From positions 1-51,845 of the forward strand of contig JAGWGN010000005.1 in the NCBI GenBank assembly GCA_028867335.1: 51,845 nt of DNA, in the 5' to 3' direction. The position numbers were made by a program, and so were the translations under genes. Source of the DNA: Microcaldota archaeon (GTDB lineage: Archaea > Micrarchaeota > Micrarchaeia > Micrarchaeales > CABMGC01). Under the pieces are notes generated by a model that was not told the origin of the DNA, ran no database searches, and saw nothing but the letters and a program-made list of their open reading frames with translations. Shown piece after piece: positions 8,155 to 17,685 of the stretch. Within the stretch, counting starts at the first letter, position 1. Every line of letters starts with the position of its first letter.

Positions 8155-9609
8155 ATGAATTTCATGGCAAAGACATATCTTGACATAGTAAAATACATGG
8201 TTGCAGCTGACTTCACGATCGACGGGCTTGTTGACAAGCCTGACATAATCGGCGCGGTGTTCGGGCAGACCGAGGGACTGCTCGGCGACGAGCTTGACCT
8301 AAGGGAGCTGCAGAAGAACGGGAAGATCGGAAGGATCGAGATCGACATGTCCCAATCGGGAAACAAGACCTATGGAAAGCTCCACCTTCCAGCATCGCTT
8401 GACAGGATCGAGACCTGCATACTTGCAGCAGCTGTCGAGTCGGTCGACAGGGTCGGACCATATGACGCTAAATTCAGGGTAGAAAAGGTAGAGGACACAA
8501 GAACGGAGAAGAGAAGAAAGCTGCTCGACAGGGCAAAGGAGCTCGTTCGCACTCTGCTCTCAAGCGGAATGCCAGACAGCAAGGAGCTCGCGGAGCTCGT
8601 GCAGGCTGACGTCAAGCTTGCGGAGATAACCACATACGGGCCAGAGCAGCTTCCGGCAGGACCTGACATAGACAGCAACAAGGAGATAATCCTTGTCGAG
8701 GGTCGAGCCGACGTTCTCACCCTGCTTCGAAACGACATAACAAACGCGATAGCAATCGGCGGGGCGACATCGATTGCAAAGACTCTTGTGAGGCTGTGCA
8801 ACGAGAAGGAGGTGACGGTCTTCCTTGACGGAGACAAGGGAGGGGACATGATCCTAAGGACGCTTCTTAGCGTCGCGCCGATCGCCTACGTCGCAAAGGC
8901 GCCTGAGGGCAAGGAGGTGGAGGAGCTTCAGAGAAAGGAGGTGATCAAGGCGCTGAGGACAAAGGTCCCGGTCGACCAGTACCTCTCCATGAACAAGACC
9001 GCAAGGCCGCAGAACATGGCTTCCCAGCAAAGGCCGGCGATGCACACGCAGAACCCGCTTCCGCCTCAGTCGCATGGCAGCGGCTACTCCCAGCCTCAGC
9101 AGCAATCAAGACCGCAGCCAAGAATCGAGCGAATCGAGCCTAGGTCACAGTCCTCATTTAGGGGAGGCGACCTTTCTGATGTCGGAGGAGAAAATCCCTC
9201 CACAATCCCTAAGATTGAGAGCCAGCCGATGAACAGATCGCAGCCAAAGACGATGTTCACAACACAGGTCGAGATGAGGCCTGCGGCCTCAAAGCCGGCG
9301 ATGGAGAGCGTGGTGCTCTCGCAGCTTGGCGGCGGGCTTGAGGAGCTAAACGGGACCCTTAGAAGCAGGGCGTACGCTCCAGACGGCACGATGATAAAGG
9401 AGCTTCCGATAAGGGAGCTCATAACATACCTCCAGGACGCAAACGACAACATCTACGGCGTCGTCCTTGACGGGGTGATAACCCAGAGGCTAGTAGAGCT
9501 CGCGCTATTGAAGAACGTGCGCGCAATATACGGCCTCAAGGCAAACCCGATGCCAAAGAAGCACCCGGAGCTGATAATCTATACAAGGGAAGGCGGGAAG
9601 CTAGAGTAA
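8155..9609 (+). CDS. dnaG: Archaeal DnaG-type protein (TOPRIM primase/exosome-associated)
   Basis: 484 residues. The N-terminal domain carries the conserved archaeal block 'GAVFGQTEGLLGDELDLRELQ'. The TOPRIM domain (about residues 175-265) shows 'ILVEGRADVLTLL' with the catalytic Glu and 'VFLDGDKGGD' with the Asp-x-Asp pair. In other archaea DnaG makes RNA primers in vitro and is found with the RNA exosome. Residues about 280-370 form an unusually long Gln/Pro/Ser-rich linker, and the conserved C-terminal domain follows ('RSRAYAPDG', 'GVVLDGVITQRLVELA'). An ATG three codons later (8164) is an equally good start. The surface-protein block begins just downstream on the same strand. Confidence 0.93.
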   Translation: MNFMAKTYLDIVKYMVAADFTIDGLVDKPDIIGAVFGQTEGLLGDELDLRELQKNGKIGRIEIDMSQSGNKTYGKLHLPASLDRIETCILAAAVESVDRVGPYDAKFRVEKVEDTRTEKRRKLLDRAKELVRTLLSSGMPDSKELAELVQADVKLAEITTYGPEQLPAGPDIDSNKEIILVEGRADVLTLLRNDITNAIAIGGATSIAKTLVRLCNEKEVTVFLDGDKGGDMILRTLLSVAPIAYVAKAPEGKEVEELQRKEVIKALRTKVPVDQYLSMNKTARPQNMASQQRPAMHTQNPLPPQSHGSGYSQPQQQSRPQPRIERIEPRSQSSFRGGDLSDVGGENPSTIPKIESQPMNRSQPKTMFTTQVEMRPAASKPAMESVVLSQLGGGLEELNGTLRSRAYAPDGTMIKELPIRELITYLQDANDNIYGVVLDGVITQRLVELALLKNVRAIYGLKANPMPKKHPELIIYTREGGKLE

Positions 9610-9639
9610 ATACAGATAAAATAGTTGCTTTCCCATCAG

Positions 9640-11697
9640 ATGTGGTATAAAATGCGCCCCTCAATGCCGTTAGCACTACTTTTTCTTTTTTTTACCGTTG
9701 CTCCAGCGCCGATTTTTGCACAGACCGCAGCTAATGTGCTGGCAAGCGTAACCGTCCTTCCAAGCTGCAGCTTCGCCCTATCGCTCAACTCCCTTGCTTC
9801 GTACACAAGGATAGGAAGCCTGACGATGAGCTACAGCGTATACACAGTTCCCCCTACATGCACTCTGGATCCGCTTCTCGGATCTTTTACGATAACCCAG
9901 GTTAGCAACAGCAACACCGTTATAACCCAGAGCCTCTCAGCAAACAACGTAAACCCTACTCCGCAGACAAACAACGTGATATTCAAGACGAACACGCTCA
10001 CCAACACAACCTACACGGCGACCGTTAGCTTCACGGTGAACGGATTCACAAACAGCATCTCAAACAACTTCGTTTTGCTCAATCCGCAGAACCTCAGCAT
10101 AGTGAGCCTAAGCGCCCCGTCCTCGGTCACTGTCGGATCCCCGATAACGATAAACGTCAACACGCTCAACTTCGGGCAGCTCGCATCAGGCGCGATAACG
10201 CTTTACGTCAACATCATCGGACCGGGCTCTTTCTCTTACACCTACAACGAACCTTCTCTCTCGCCAGGCCAGAGTTCAGTATACTCGATAACAATACCTG
10301 ATGCGACGGGCGTAACGGGCAGCTACACCATCAATACGTTTGCAACATACACTGTGGGCAACAACCTCAACATGTCCAATAGCCGCACGGCTTCATTCGC
10401 CGTTGTTCCCTCCCCCTCGCCCGGCGGCGGTGGGGGCAATCCTCCAAACACCAATCCAATAACCCCGATCCCCTCGCTCCAGTTCACCACGGCTCCTCTA
10501 TACACTCCAGTCTCATCCGGCACTCCCGTCCTTTCCCAATTGGGCTTCAAGAACACAGGGACCCAGCCGGAGATAGTCAAGCTGAGCGTACCTGCAGTAT
10601 TCAACAACCTCATAAACCTCTCCACGTCGTCCCTATACATTCTTCCCGGGCAGCAGCTGACGGCCCAGCTATTTGCAAACCCCAACTCCTCAGTGGAGTC
10701 AGGGACGTACATCGTGCCGCTCACCGTGAATCTAAACTCCAGCGGAACTCACACAGTGCAGGTGGAGTACTTCGCATTCAACCTCTACGTCCCCACAAAC
10801 GACAGCATTCAGGTGATCAATCAGGTTGCTCTGGTAAATAACACAGACAGCGCCAGGGGAATAGTCCAGATACACAACCCGACCTCAAAGACTGCGACAA
10901 ACATAACCCTGCAGACCCTAATTCCGCTCGCCGCGGCAGACAGCGTCTCCGACATAACAACCACCGGGCTTCCCGCGAGCGTCGTCGACCCGCCGGGATT
11001 CTACACCATAACTTGGGACATAGCAAGCATCAGCCCGGGGACTGCAGTTTATGGCTACTACACCATAAGCAAGCCGAGAAGCCAGAAGCTTTTGCAGGCA
11101 ATACAGAACATAATAGCAACCCCATCTGTTCCGGGACAATCAAGCATACTAAAGGTCGTCAACATCGCCTTCCCGACATTCTACACAAACTCAAGCGGCA
11201 ACATAGAGGTGTTTGCCCTCTACACGGGGACAATTCCAAAGCCGGTCTCCTTCACGCTGACCGCACCTTCCGGAATAAAGATCACAAACTCATCCCAGAA
11301 TATCGAGGCCTCCCCCAACCAGCTGCTAAGCCCTCTCTTCAACATAACGACCAACTCAAACCAGGGAACCTACCTTCTAAATCTCTACATCAACACGCAG
11401 GGGTTCAACGCGAGCTACACCTTGCCCCTCATAGTGCTAAACAAGCCGATCAACTCTGAAGGCGGCGGCACATCTTCCCCAATGACGACATTCACAACCA
11501 CGATCAGCCCATTCCCTACCGTAAAGATTGCAGGGATAACCCTGCCGTTCGGAGGGGTCGGCATAATAATAATCGTCATGGGGGTTGCGGTCTACTTCCT
11601 AAGCAAGCACCTCTCAAAGCCAAAGTACAGGAGGGAGACCTCGGAGCAGCTCGTGCGCCTCAGGGAGCAGATAAAGAGGAGTGAGGATGAGCAGTAA
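9640..11697 (+). CDS. Large secreted surface protein with C-terminal membrane anchor
   Basis: About 685 residues. It has an N-terminal signal peptide (hydrophobic 'LALLFLFFTVAPAPIFAQ'), then a long extracellular beta-rich Ser/Thr/Asn region with many N-glycosylation sequons, a Pro/Gly hinge near 10405-10460, and CARDB/NEW3-like beta-sandwich repeats. It ends with one membrane helix ('GVGIIIIVMGVAVYFL') and a charged cytoplasmic tail. Just after the signal the sequence 'NVLASVTVLPSC' resembles the strand-plus-Cys motif of the small secreted proteins at 17158 and 18462. ATGs at 9640 and 9652 and a TTG at 9625 are candidate starts. The 3' end overlaps the first MinD-like gene, so they are probably one operon. 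Confidence 0.8.
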   Translation: MWYKMRPSMPLALLFLFFTVAPAPIFAQTAANVLASVTVLPSCSFALSLNSLASYTRIGSLTMSYSVYTVPPTCTLDPLLGSFTITQVSNSNTVITQSLSANNVNPTPQTNNVIFKTNTLTNTTYTATVSFTVNGFTNSISNNFVLLNPQNLSIVSLSAPSSVTVGSPITINVNTLNFGQLASGAITLYVNIIGPGSFSYTYNEPSLSPGQSSVYSITIPDATGVTGSYTINTFATYTVGNNLNMSNSRTASFAVVPSPSPGGGGGNPPNTNPITPIPSLQFTTAPLYTPVSSGTPVLSQLGFKNTGTQPEIVKLSVPAVFNNLINLSTSSLYILPGQQLTAQLFANPNSSVESGTYIVPLTVNLNSSGTHTVQVEYFAFNLYVPTNDSIQVINQVALVNNTDSARGIVQIHNPTSKTATNITLQTLIPLAAADSVSDITTTGLPASVVDPPGFYTITWDIASISPGTAVYGYYTISKPRSQKLLQAIQNIIATPSVPGQSSILKVVNIAFPTFYTNSSGNIEVFALYTGTIPKPVSFTLTAPSGIKITNSSQNIEASPNQLLSPLFNITTNSNQGTYLLNLYINTQGFNASYTLPLIVLNKPINSEGGGTSSPMTTFTTTISPFPTVKIAGITLPFGGVGIIIIVMGVAVYFLSKHLSKPKYRRETSEQLVRLREQIKRSEDEQ

Positions 11698-12490
11698 ACC
11701 CTATATAATCAGGATCTCCTCCCAGAAGGGCGGCGTCGGCAAGACGACAGTCGCGGTAAATCTGGCGACAGCGCTCAGCTTCATCGGCAACAAGGTGCTG
11801 CTTATCGACTCCGATTTCATAAACCCCAGCATCGGATTCCACATGGGGGTGGAGAACACCAACACCGGAATCAGGTCGGTTCTGATGGGCAAGTCGACAC
11901 TTGAGAATGCCGCGCTCACGCATGCGCCTACGGGAATCAGGGTGCTTGCAGGCGAGATCCACGCGAAGACCCACACCCCCACAAAGTCGCAGCTCGATAG
12001 GCTCTTTAGCGAGATAAACAAGACGACATACAACTTTGTGCTGGTCGACACCCCTCCGGGCTTCTTCCCTGAGGACGACCTCAAGGCTTTCGGCGAGGCG
12101 ATAATAGTCACGACGCCGGAAATGTCCTCCGCGACCGCAGCCACAAGGCTCGCTAACCACTACGACCGGATTCACCTAAAGCACGGGCTCGTAATGAACC
12201 GCAGGAAGAACAAGAAGTACGAGCTGCACATAAAGGAGATCGAGGAGATGTACGACGGGAACATACTTGCGGTCCTACCTGAGGACGAGGTGATACCCAC
12301 AAGCGTCGCCGAGCACATTCCGGCATACATTGTGGATCCTAAGTCCGAGTTCTCAAGGGGCATCAAGGAGCTGGCCAACAAGTACACGACAAAGTTCGGG
12401 TTCGAGTACGACCTAAAAAAGGATCCGGACTCTGGCTTCTTCTCAAGAATAATCGCCCGAATAGTGGGGCTCTTCAAGAGAGGCAATTAG
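11681..12490 (+). CDS. MinD/ParA-like ATPase (first of a tandem pair)
   Basis: 269 residues of the MinD/ParA P-loop family: deviant Walker A 'KGGVGKTT' near the N-terminus, 'LLIDSDF' and 'FVLVDTPPG' (Walker B). The last 25 residues include an amphipathic basic-hydrophobic helix ('FFSRIIARIVGLFKR') like the membrane-targeting helix of MinD. Such ATPases place cell-surface or division machinery at defined sites; archaeal MinD homologues position archaella, pili and chemoreceptors in haloarchaea. It starts inside the end of the surface-protein gene (ATG 11681 or 11687) and is followed with no gap by its paralogue, so the coupling to the surface genes is strong. Confidence 0.85.
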   Translation: MRMSSKPYIIRISSQKGGVGKTTVAVNLATALSFIGNKVLLIDSDFINPSIGFHMGVENTNTGIRSVLMGKSTLENAALTHAPTGIRVLAGEIHAKTHTPTKSQLDRLFSEINKTTYNFVLVDTPPGFFPEDDLKAFGEAIIVTTPEMSSATAATRLANHYDRIHLKHGLVMNRRKNKKYELHIKEIEEMYDGNILAVLPEDEVIPTSVAEHIPAYIVDPKSEFSRGIKELANKYTTKFGFEYDLKKDPDSGFFSRIIARIVGLFKRGN

Positions 12491-13264
12491 ATGGCGCAGC
12501 CCTACACCGTAAGGATCTCCTCCCAGAAGGGCGGCGTCGGCAAGACCACCATCTCGGTAAACCTTGCAGTCGCGCTAAAGAGAATCGGGCACAAGGTGCT
12601 GATAGTCGATGCCGACTATGTCAATCCGGTCGTCGGCTTCCACCTCGGGCTCGAGGAGATAAACAGGGGCTTTAGGTCGGTGATGCTTGGGAAGGCAAAG
12701 CTTACAAACTCGGTTTCGATACACTCTCCAACCGGCCTTCATGTGCTGGGCGGGGAGATGACGCAGAAGATGTTCGAGCCAAACCAGGCGCAGATAAGAA
12801 GATTCGACAACATGCTGAAGGGTACCGCATACGACTTCATAATAATCGACACCCCTCCCGGATTCTCGACGCAGAACTTCTTTGGCTACTCTAACGAGGC
12901 GGCCATAATAATCACCCCGGACCTTCAGGCCACGGCAAGCGCTATGCGCCTATCCCAGATCTTTGATAGGCTTCACCTAAAGCACAACATAGTCCTAAAC
13001 CGGGTGAGGAGCAGAAGATGGGAGCTGAATGTTGGCGAGATAGAGGAGACCTACGGGAGCAAGGTCTCCGCAATCTTCCCGGAAGACGACACAGTTCCCA
13101 TGAGCATCGCCGCCCACATTCCCGCATTTCTCTTCAACAGAAGAGCGCCGTTCTCAAAGGGGATGGAGAGGTTCTCAAGGGGCTACTCGCTTAGGACAGA
13201 GGTGCGGCCAAATCCGCCCGGAAGCGGCATAATAGGATGGCTCAGAAGGGTCATCGGATACTAG
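12491..13264 (+). CDS. MinD/ParA-like ATPase (second of a tandem pair)
   Basis: 257 residues, similar along its whole length to the preceding gene (by eye roughly 45% identical), so the pair arose by tandem duplication. It has 'KGGVGKTT', 'LIVDADY' and 'FIIIDTPPG', and again a C-terminal amphipathic helix ('GIIGWLRRVIGY'). Its ATG directly follows the stop of the first copy. The two may form a heterodimer or act on opposite faces of a positioning system. Both keep the residues for ATP binding, so neither looks decayed. Confidence 0.85.
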   Translation: MAQPYTVRISSQKGGVGKTTISVNLAVALKRIGHKVLIVDADYVNPVVGFHLGLEEINRGFRSVMLGKAKLTNSVSIHSPTGLHVLGGEMTQKMFEPNQAQIRRFDNMLKGTAYDFIIIDTPPGFSTQNFFGYSNEAAIIITPDLQATASAMRLSQIFDRLHLKHNIVLNRVRSRRWELNVGEIEETYGSKVSAIFPEDDTVPMSIAAHIPAFLFNRRAPFSKGMERFSRGYSLRTEVRPNPPGSGIIGWLRRVIGY

Positions 13265-13339
13265 GTCATTTCCCTCGTACGTTGTCTGTAAGGTATAAAT
13301 ATAGCTTTTTCATACAATATAAGGACAGCCTGGTATTCT
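13265..13339 (+). promoter_or_regulatory. Promoter of the large adhesin-like gene
   Basis: TATA-like GGTATAAATATAG at about 13292-13304, some 40 bases before the ATG at 13340. This suggests the adhesin-like gene is transcribed on its own as well as from upstream. Confidence 0.45.
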
Positions 13340-16300
13340 ATGAACTCAGAAAGCCGCTTCTACAGTTTTTCGCTAGCCCTGCTTATCTTTTCCGCGGTGC
13401 TTCTCCAATCAAACCCCCTGCAAACCTTTCATCTCGATTGGCCCCTGACAACACTAAACACAACCTCCACAACCACCACATCAATTCCATCGACAACCAC
13501 CTCCTCAACATCCACCTCCTCCACAACCACCACATCAATTCCATCGACAACCACCTCCTCATCATCCACCTCATCATCATCCACCTCATCAACATCCACC
13601 TCCACAACATCAATTTCAACGTCCACGCCACCCACAACACAGACAACCACAATATCGCAGCAGCTTAACGCGAGCCTTGTCAACTCATTGTTTTCTGGCA
13701 ATGGGACATCGCAGTTATCCGCTTTCTCAAGCAATCAGTTGAACGCAACTCAGGCGTCAGACGACCACCATGCGATGGCCCTGATCACCTCGCTCAAGGC
13801 CCATGGTGCCACAATGCATGCGGTGCAGCTCAACATGACATATGGAAAAATATCGCAGAAGTTGGTTCCAGTAGGGGCGGGCAGCAGGCTCCACTACTTC
13901 AATGTAAACGGTAGCAATGCAACCATCTACAACATAACGATCACAAAGGCGGTGCCAGACCTTCGGGTGAGCATTGGAGGATATGTAATAAATTCCTCCA
14001 CAAATACCATAAACCTGCTTGGTTCTTCGTACGTAGTAAATGGCAGCACAATCCATATGCTCCCAGTATACGCGCTGAACGGAAGGGTGGACAGCCGCGT
14101 TCTTTACAACAACCTACTTCCATACACCTACAAGCTCTACATCGGAAATAAGCTTGTTTCGTCAACAAACGTGACGCTCGGCCAGTTTGGCATTCCCTTC
14201 AATCAGCAGGGCATCCCGGCCGGCACGGTCACAAAGATTGTCTTCGAGACCACCGGAAACGCCAATTATACCCCTGTTGACCCAACTGTGTTCTACACCG
14301 TGGCGAACGCCGCAGTGACAATATCCACAGCCACGACCATGGCGAGCGATCTTGTATGCGGCAGCCTGACCATAAATGCTGGCCAGACATTGACAACCAA
14401 CGGTTTTAGTATACTGTGCAATGGCACAATAACAAACAGCGGCACAATTTTGGCGGGCGCAGCAAACAATGGGGGTACTGTTCCCAGCGGTATCCCTGCG
14501 GCCCTTTCATCTTCGTACGGCGGCTCGGGCGGAGGGGGAGGGTCTACCCACGCCAATGCCGGAACCGGCAGCACCCCTGCGGCCCCGACAATGAGCGCAT
14601 CAAACATCCAGTCCTGGTATGCGAGCGGGTTTAACACCATTCTTGCCGGCAACGGCGGCGGAGGAAGCGGGACCAATGCCGGCGCTTCGGGGAGCTATGG
14701 GGTGTACATACAGGCCAATAAAGTAACTGCCGGCACCATAGACGCGCAGGGATCGGCAAGCAGCTGCAGCTCCACCTCCTCCACAAACGCCGCGGGCGGC
14801 TCGGGCGGCGCCACAATCGCATCGGGTGGGGCCGGAGCAACCGGCGGCGGAGGCAAGAAGTCGGCAAGCGGCGGCGGAGGCGGCGGCGGAGCGATAATGA
14901 TAGCGTATGGGATTGGGGGCTATACTGCGGGCACATACTCTACAACAGGTGGCTCGGCAACAACAAGCTGTAGTGGCACGGGCGGCAACGGCGGAAGCGG
15001 AACCACCGGCGGCAACAGTGCGTACACATTCAACTTTGCAAGCAGTGCTCCGATAGTCGTCTTGCCGAAGCCGCTCAATTCGCTGATTGCAACTCCCAAC
15101 CCCCCATTCATGAGCAACTCCGTAATCGATGTGGGCCAGTACAGCGCGTTCAATACGCTCATAAGCAACGGCATCGCCCCGTACCAAGGGAACTGGATAT
15201 GGGATCCTCCTATGTCGCTCACATCGTCCTCCCCATTCAACACGGTCACCGCCAACATACTTAGCGGAGGCCTGATAAACTCGCTTTTGAGCATAAATGC
15301 GTTTTCTCCGCAGAATGCGATATTAACCTTTAACTCCGTGCAGTACGCCCTCTCATCTTTAGGGGCCAACTCGATCTACGGGGTGTGGAACTTCAGCGGC
15401 AACTATGTTGACTCCATAAGCAACTTCCTCTACCCACTTTCAAATTCCACCTTCACGATAAACCCCGCCTTCGCGCTAAACAGCTTTGCGGTCTCCAACT
15501 TACTAATAGACCAGGGCCAGACTCAGCTCCTCTCCGCGAAAATCTCCGGGGGGACGGACCCGTACTCCTTCAACTACCTTGTCTACAACTCTGCCGGATT
15601 GGTGACAAACTCCCTGTACACCGTCTCCACAGGCAGCGGCCTTGGCCTTGACGGGTCCAAGGACACCGGCTACATTGGGACAGCAGGGACCTCCTTCACC
15701 GTCTCGACCCTCAGCACTGCCAGCGCAAACGATCTGATTGTCCTCTACATCTACTCCAGCGGATGCCCTGCGCCAACGATAACCGACACCGCAGGGCTCA
15801 CATGGTTCAAGCGATTCGACAACGGCGCAAACCAGCTCTTCAGCTTCTACGCCTATTCCCCCTCCCAGCTCAGCGGCGACACGATCACAGTAAGCTACGG
15901 CGCCTGCTCGACAACGCAGCACGATGCGATCGCTTTAGGCATCAGCAGCCCAAGCCCGCTTACCCCATTCGATTCGAACATTAACATCCCCTCACACGTC
16001 ACCGGGATCTCAAGCACCGCCGGAAAGTCGTTTGTGACCACTACCCACTCCTATGACTTTTTGCTCTCGATGCTTTTGGTGAACCATATCACCGACGCGA
16101 TTACCCTGCCTGCAGGTTTCAGCACGATAAGTGCCGCGACCACCGGAAACCTGCTCTATCTTGGGTACAAGGTCGTCAGCGCCACGCAGGCAAACGCGGA
16201 GTACGACTGGACCCTTACCTCGGATAGTTACCAGACAATAGGGGATGCCGCATTCGGGGACATCTCCTCAAACACCTTTGCGCTCACGCAGTCAAGTTCA

Positions 16301-17095
16301 TGGGGGAGCGGGCCGTTCACATACAATCTTTTCGTCACCGACTCGGCGACAACTCCTGTGGTGGTCTCCAGCCTGAGCAACACCTACGGTGCAAACACCG
16401 CACTCGGCACTCCGACGATCGCCCCTGCCTCGGCGCAGGCGAACGTGGTCGGGGATAAGGTTGCATTTATCGCGACCCTGCCGGGCGGCGGGATCGGGAC
16501 GGGCCCGTACACCTACAACTTCATACTCACAAATACGATCACCGGCGCCCAGATTGCAAACCAGCTCTACGCCGGCGTGTCATCGACGTCAAACAGCTTC
16601 ACCTACACTTTTGTGTCCGGAGACCTCGGCCAGACCGAGCATGCAAACGTTTTGATCACAGATTCGGCAACGACACAAGAGTCCTCAAACTCCGTCTACA
16701 GCGGCACCATAACCATAGGGTCCTCCGCATGCTCCATCTCGCTTAGCAACACGCTGATCGACTTCGGGAACCAGAACCCCTCGGTCTCCACAGCCGTGAG
16801 CAACGTGGTTACCGACACGAATTCGGGCAGCGCATCCGCATACCTCTACGTCTACGGCAGCAACTGGGTCGGATCCTCCATAACGACAAACTTCTTCGTC
16901 GCAAACACGATCTGGAACCCTGTTTCATCTGGTCCAGATGTCGGCAATGCCCTGACGCTCTCCTCGGCAGGGGCAAACACGCTGCTTCTTCTTCCGGCAG
17001 CAGGATCTAACGGGATCTACTTCGGCGCAAAGGTTCCTTCCGGTCAGATATCGGACTCCTACTCCCAGAATATCGTGATCTTCAACGTCTGCTGA
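13340..17095 (+). CDS. Giant secreted adhesin-like protein with mucin-like Thr/Ser stalk
   Basis: 1251 residues. In order: an N-terminal signal peptide; a Thr/Ser-rich stalk (nt about 13440-13660) probably O-glycosylated; a beta-rich domain with sequons; a very Gly-rich loop region (nt about 14500-15030); a lectin-like jelly-roll-type segment with 'SFTVSTLSTASANDLIVLYIY' (nt about 15680-16280); two Ig-like repeats; and a C-terminal module (nt about 16725-17095) shared with the small secreted proteins downstream. That module starts with a Cys ('SACSISLSNT'), contains 'NTIW' and 'IYFGAKVPSGQ', and ends with Cys as the last residue. No membrane anchor follows, so it is secreted or held by partner subunits. 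The likely role is adhesion or a fibre tip, by inference. Confidence 0.75.
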   Translation: MNSESRFYSFSLALLIFSAVLLQSNPLQTFHLDWPLTTLNTTSTTTTSIPSTTTSSTSTSSTTTTSIPSTTTSSSSTSSSSTSSTSTSTTSISTSTPPTTQTTTISQQLNASLVNSLFSGNGTSQLSAFSSNQLNATQASDDHHAMALITSLKAHGATMHAVQLNMTYGKISQKLVPVGAGSRLHYFNVNGSNATIYNITITKAVPDLRVSIGGYVINSSTNTINLLGSSYVVNGSTIHMLPVYALNGRVDSRVLYNNLLPYTYKLYIGNKLVSSTNVTLGQFGIPFNQQGIPAGTVTKIVFETTGNANYTPVDPTVFYTVANAAVTISTATTMASDLVCGSLTINAGQTLTTNGFSILCNGTITNSGTILAGAANNGGTVPSGIPAALSSSYGGSGGGGGSTHANAGTGSTPAAPTMSASNIQSWYASGFNTILAGNGGGGSGTNAGASGSYGVYIQANKVTAGTIDAQGSASSCSSTSSTNAAGGSGGATIASGGAGATGGGGKKSASGGGGGGGAIMIAYGIGGYTAGTYSTTGGSATTSCSGTGGNGGSGTTGGNSAYTFNFASSAPIVVLPKPLNSLIATPNPPFMSNSVIDVGQYSAFNTLISNGIAPYQGNWIWDPPMSLTSSSPFNTVTANILSGGLINSLLSINAFSPQNAILTFNSVQYALSSLGANSIYGVWNFSGNYVDSISNFLYPLSNSTFTINPAFALNSFAVSNLLIDQGQTQLLSAKISGGTDPYSFNYLVYNSAGLVTNSLYTVSTGSGLGLDGSKDTGYIGTAGTSFTVSTLSTASANDLIVLYIYSSGCPAPTITDTAGLTWFKRFDNGANQLFSFYAYSPSQLSGDTITVSYGACSTTQHDAIALGISSPSPLTPFDSNINIPSHVTGISSTAGKSFVTTTHSYDFLLSMLLVNHITDAITLPAGFSTISAATTGNLLYLGYKVVSATQANAEYDWTLTSDSYQTIGDAAFGDISSNTFALTQSSSWGSGPFTYNLFVTDSATTPVVVSSLSNTYGANTALGTPTIAPASAQANVVGDKVAFIATLPGGGIGTGPYTYNFILTNTITGAQIANQLYAGVSSTSNSFTYTFVSGDLGQTEHANVLITDSATTQESSNSVYSGTITIGSSACSISLSNTLIDFGNQNPSVSTAVSNVVTDTNSGSASAYLYVYGSNWVGSSITTNFFVANTIWNPVSSGPDVGNALTLSSAGANTLLLLPAAGSNGIYFGAKVPSGQISDSYSQNIVIFNVC
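13464..13561 (+). repeat. Direct repeat (44 bp, 54-bp period) coding for the Thr/Ser stalk
   Basis: A 44-base stretch at 13464-13507 recurs without change at 13518-13561, giving an 18-residue period of Thr/Ser/Ile-Pro-Ser. Degenerate (TCA/ACA/TCC) triplets continue to about 13620. It is in frame, so copy-number change would lengthen or shorten the stalk. Confidence 0.8.
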
Positions 17096-17118
17096 GTCCA
17101 TTGCAGTTCGTAGAAAGG

Positions 17119-17127
17119 TTTATAAAT
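17119..17127 (+). promoter_or_regulatory. TATA box of the small secreted protein gene
   Basis: TTTATAAAT about 31-39 bases before the ATG at 17158, which would give a leader of only a few bases. It supports an own promoter and the start at 17158 rather than at 17101. Confidence 0.5.
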
Positions 17128-17157
17128 AATATCTTTATAATATATCTTGGCGACAAC

Positions 17158-17676
17158 ATGAATTTCAAAACGACCATAGTTAATGCGGGTATTATCGCAG
17201 TCATTGCTGCAATGATGCTAAGTGTCACATTCTCAATAACGGGGCTTTCCTTTTCTGCTAACTCCGGTTCGACAAACGTTGTCGCTACGGTAAACGTCCA
17301 GACCACATGCGTTCTGGCAGTCTCAAACACAGCTGTGAACTTCCTCACAGTCAATCCCGGGGCAAGCACGGGAGTCGTCAATGCAGTCGCAGACACAAAC
17401 AACGGAAACGTTGGCGCATACATCTGGATCTCGGGAAGCAACTGGATTGGGGCAAACATCGCAATTAACTTCTTTGTAACAAACACGATCTACTCCAACG
17501 CGCTCAGCTCCGAGGGGGCAGGATTCCTGTTCAACTCCGTGGGACTCGCCACAGGTAACACTGGAATACTGGTATCTACTGCAGGGACAAACAACCTGTT
17601 CTTCGGGGTAAACATTCCGGTGGGCCAGACGGCAAACGCGTACACACAGAACATTGTGATAAACAACGTCTGCTGA
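17158..17676 (+). CDS. Small secreted protein with the shared Cys-bracketed beta module (possible fibre subunit)
   Basis: 172 residues from the ATG at 17158. A hydrophobic signal or anchor segment ('AGIIAVIAAMMLSVTFSI') is followed by a strand ending in Cys ('VVATVNVQTTC'), then a beta-sandwich module of about 125 residues with 'TNNGNVGAYIWISGSNW', 'INFFVTNTIYSNA' and 'LFFGVNIPVGQ', ending 'NIVINNVC' with Cys as the last residue. Only the two bracketing Cys are obvious, so a disulfide closing the module is likely. The layout (own promoter, small, repeated next to a large tip-like protein) fits a major fibre subunit, comparable in idea to TasA-like archaeal bundling pili. That is inference. 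Confidence 0.7.
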   Translation: MNFKTTIVNAGIIAVIAAMMLSVTFSITGLSFSANSGSTNVVATVNVQTTCVLAVSNTAVNFLTVNPGASTGVVNAVADTNNGNVGAYIWISGSNWIGANIAINFFVTNTIYSNALSSEGAGFLFNSVGLATGNTGILVSTAGTNNLFFGVNIPVGQTANAYTQNIVINNVC

Positions 17677-17685
17677 AGTGTTTAG

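Noticed and set aside
13440-13660. Regular short DNA repeats resembling a CRISPR or satellite
   Set aside because: They are in frame within the adhesin gene, the spacers are also Thr/Ser codons, and no cas gene is present.
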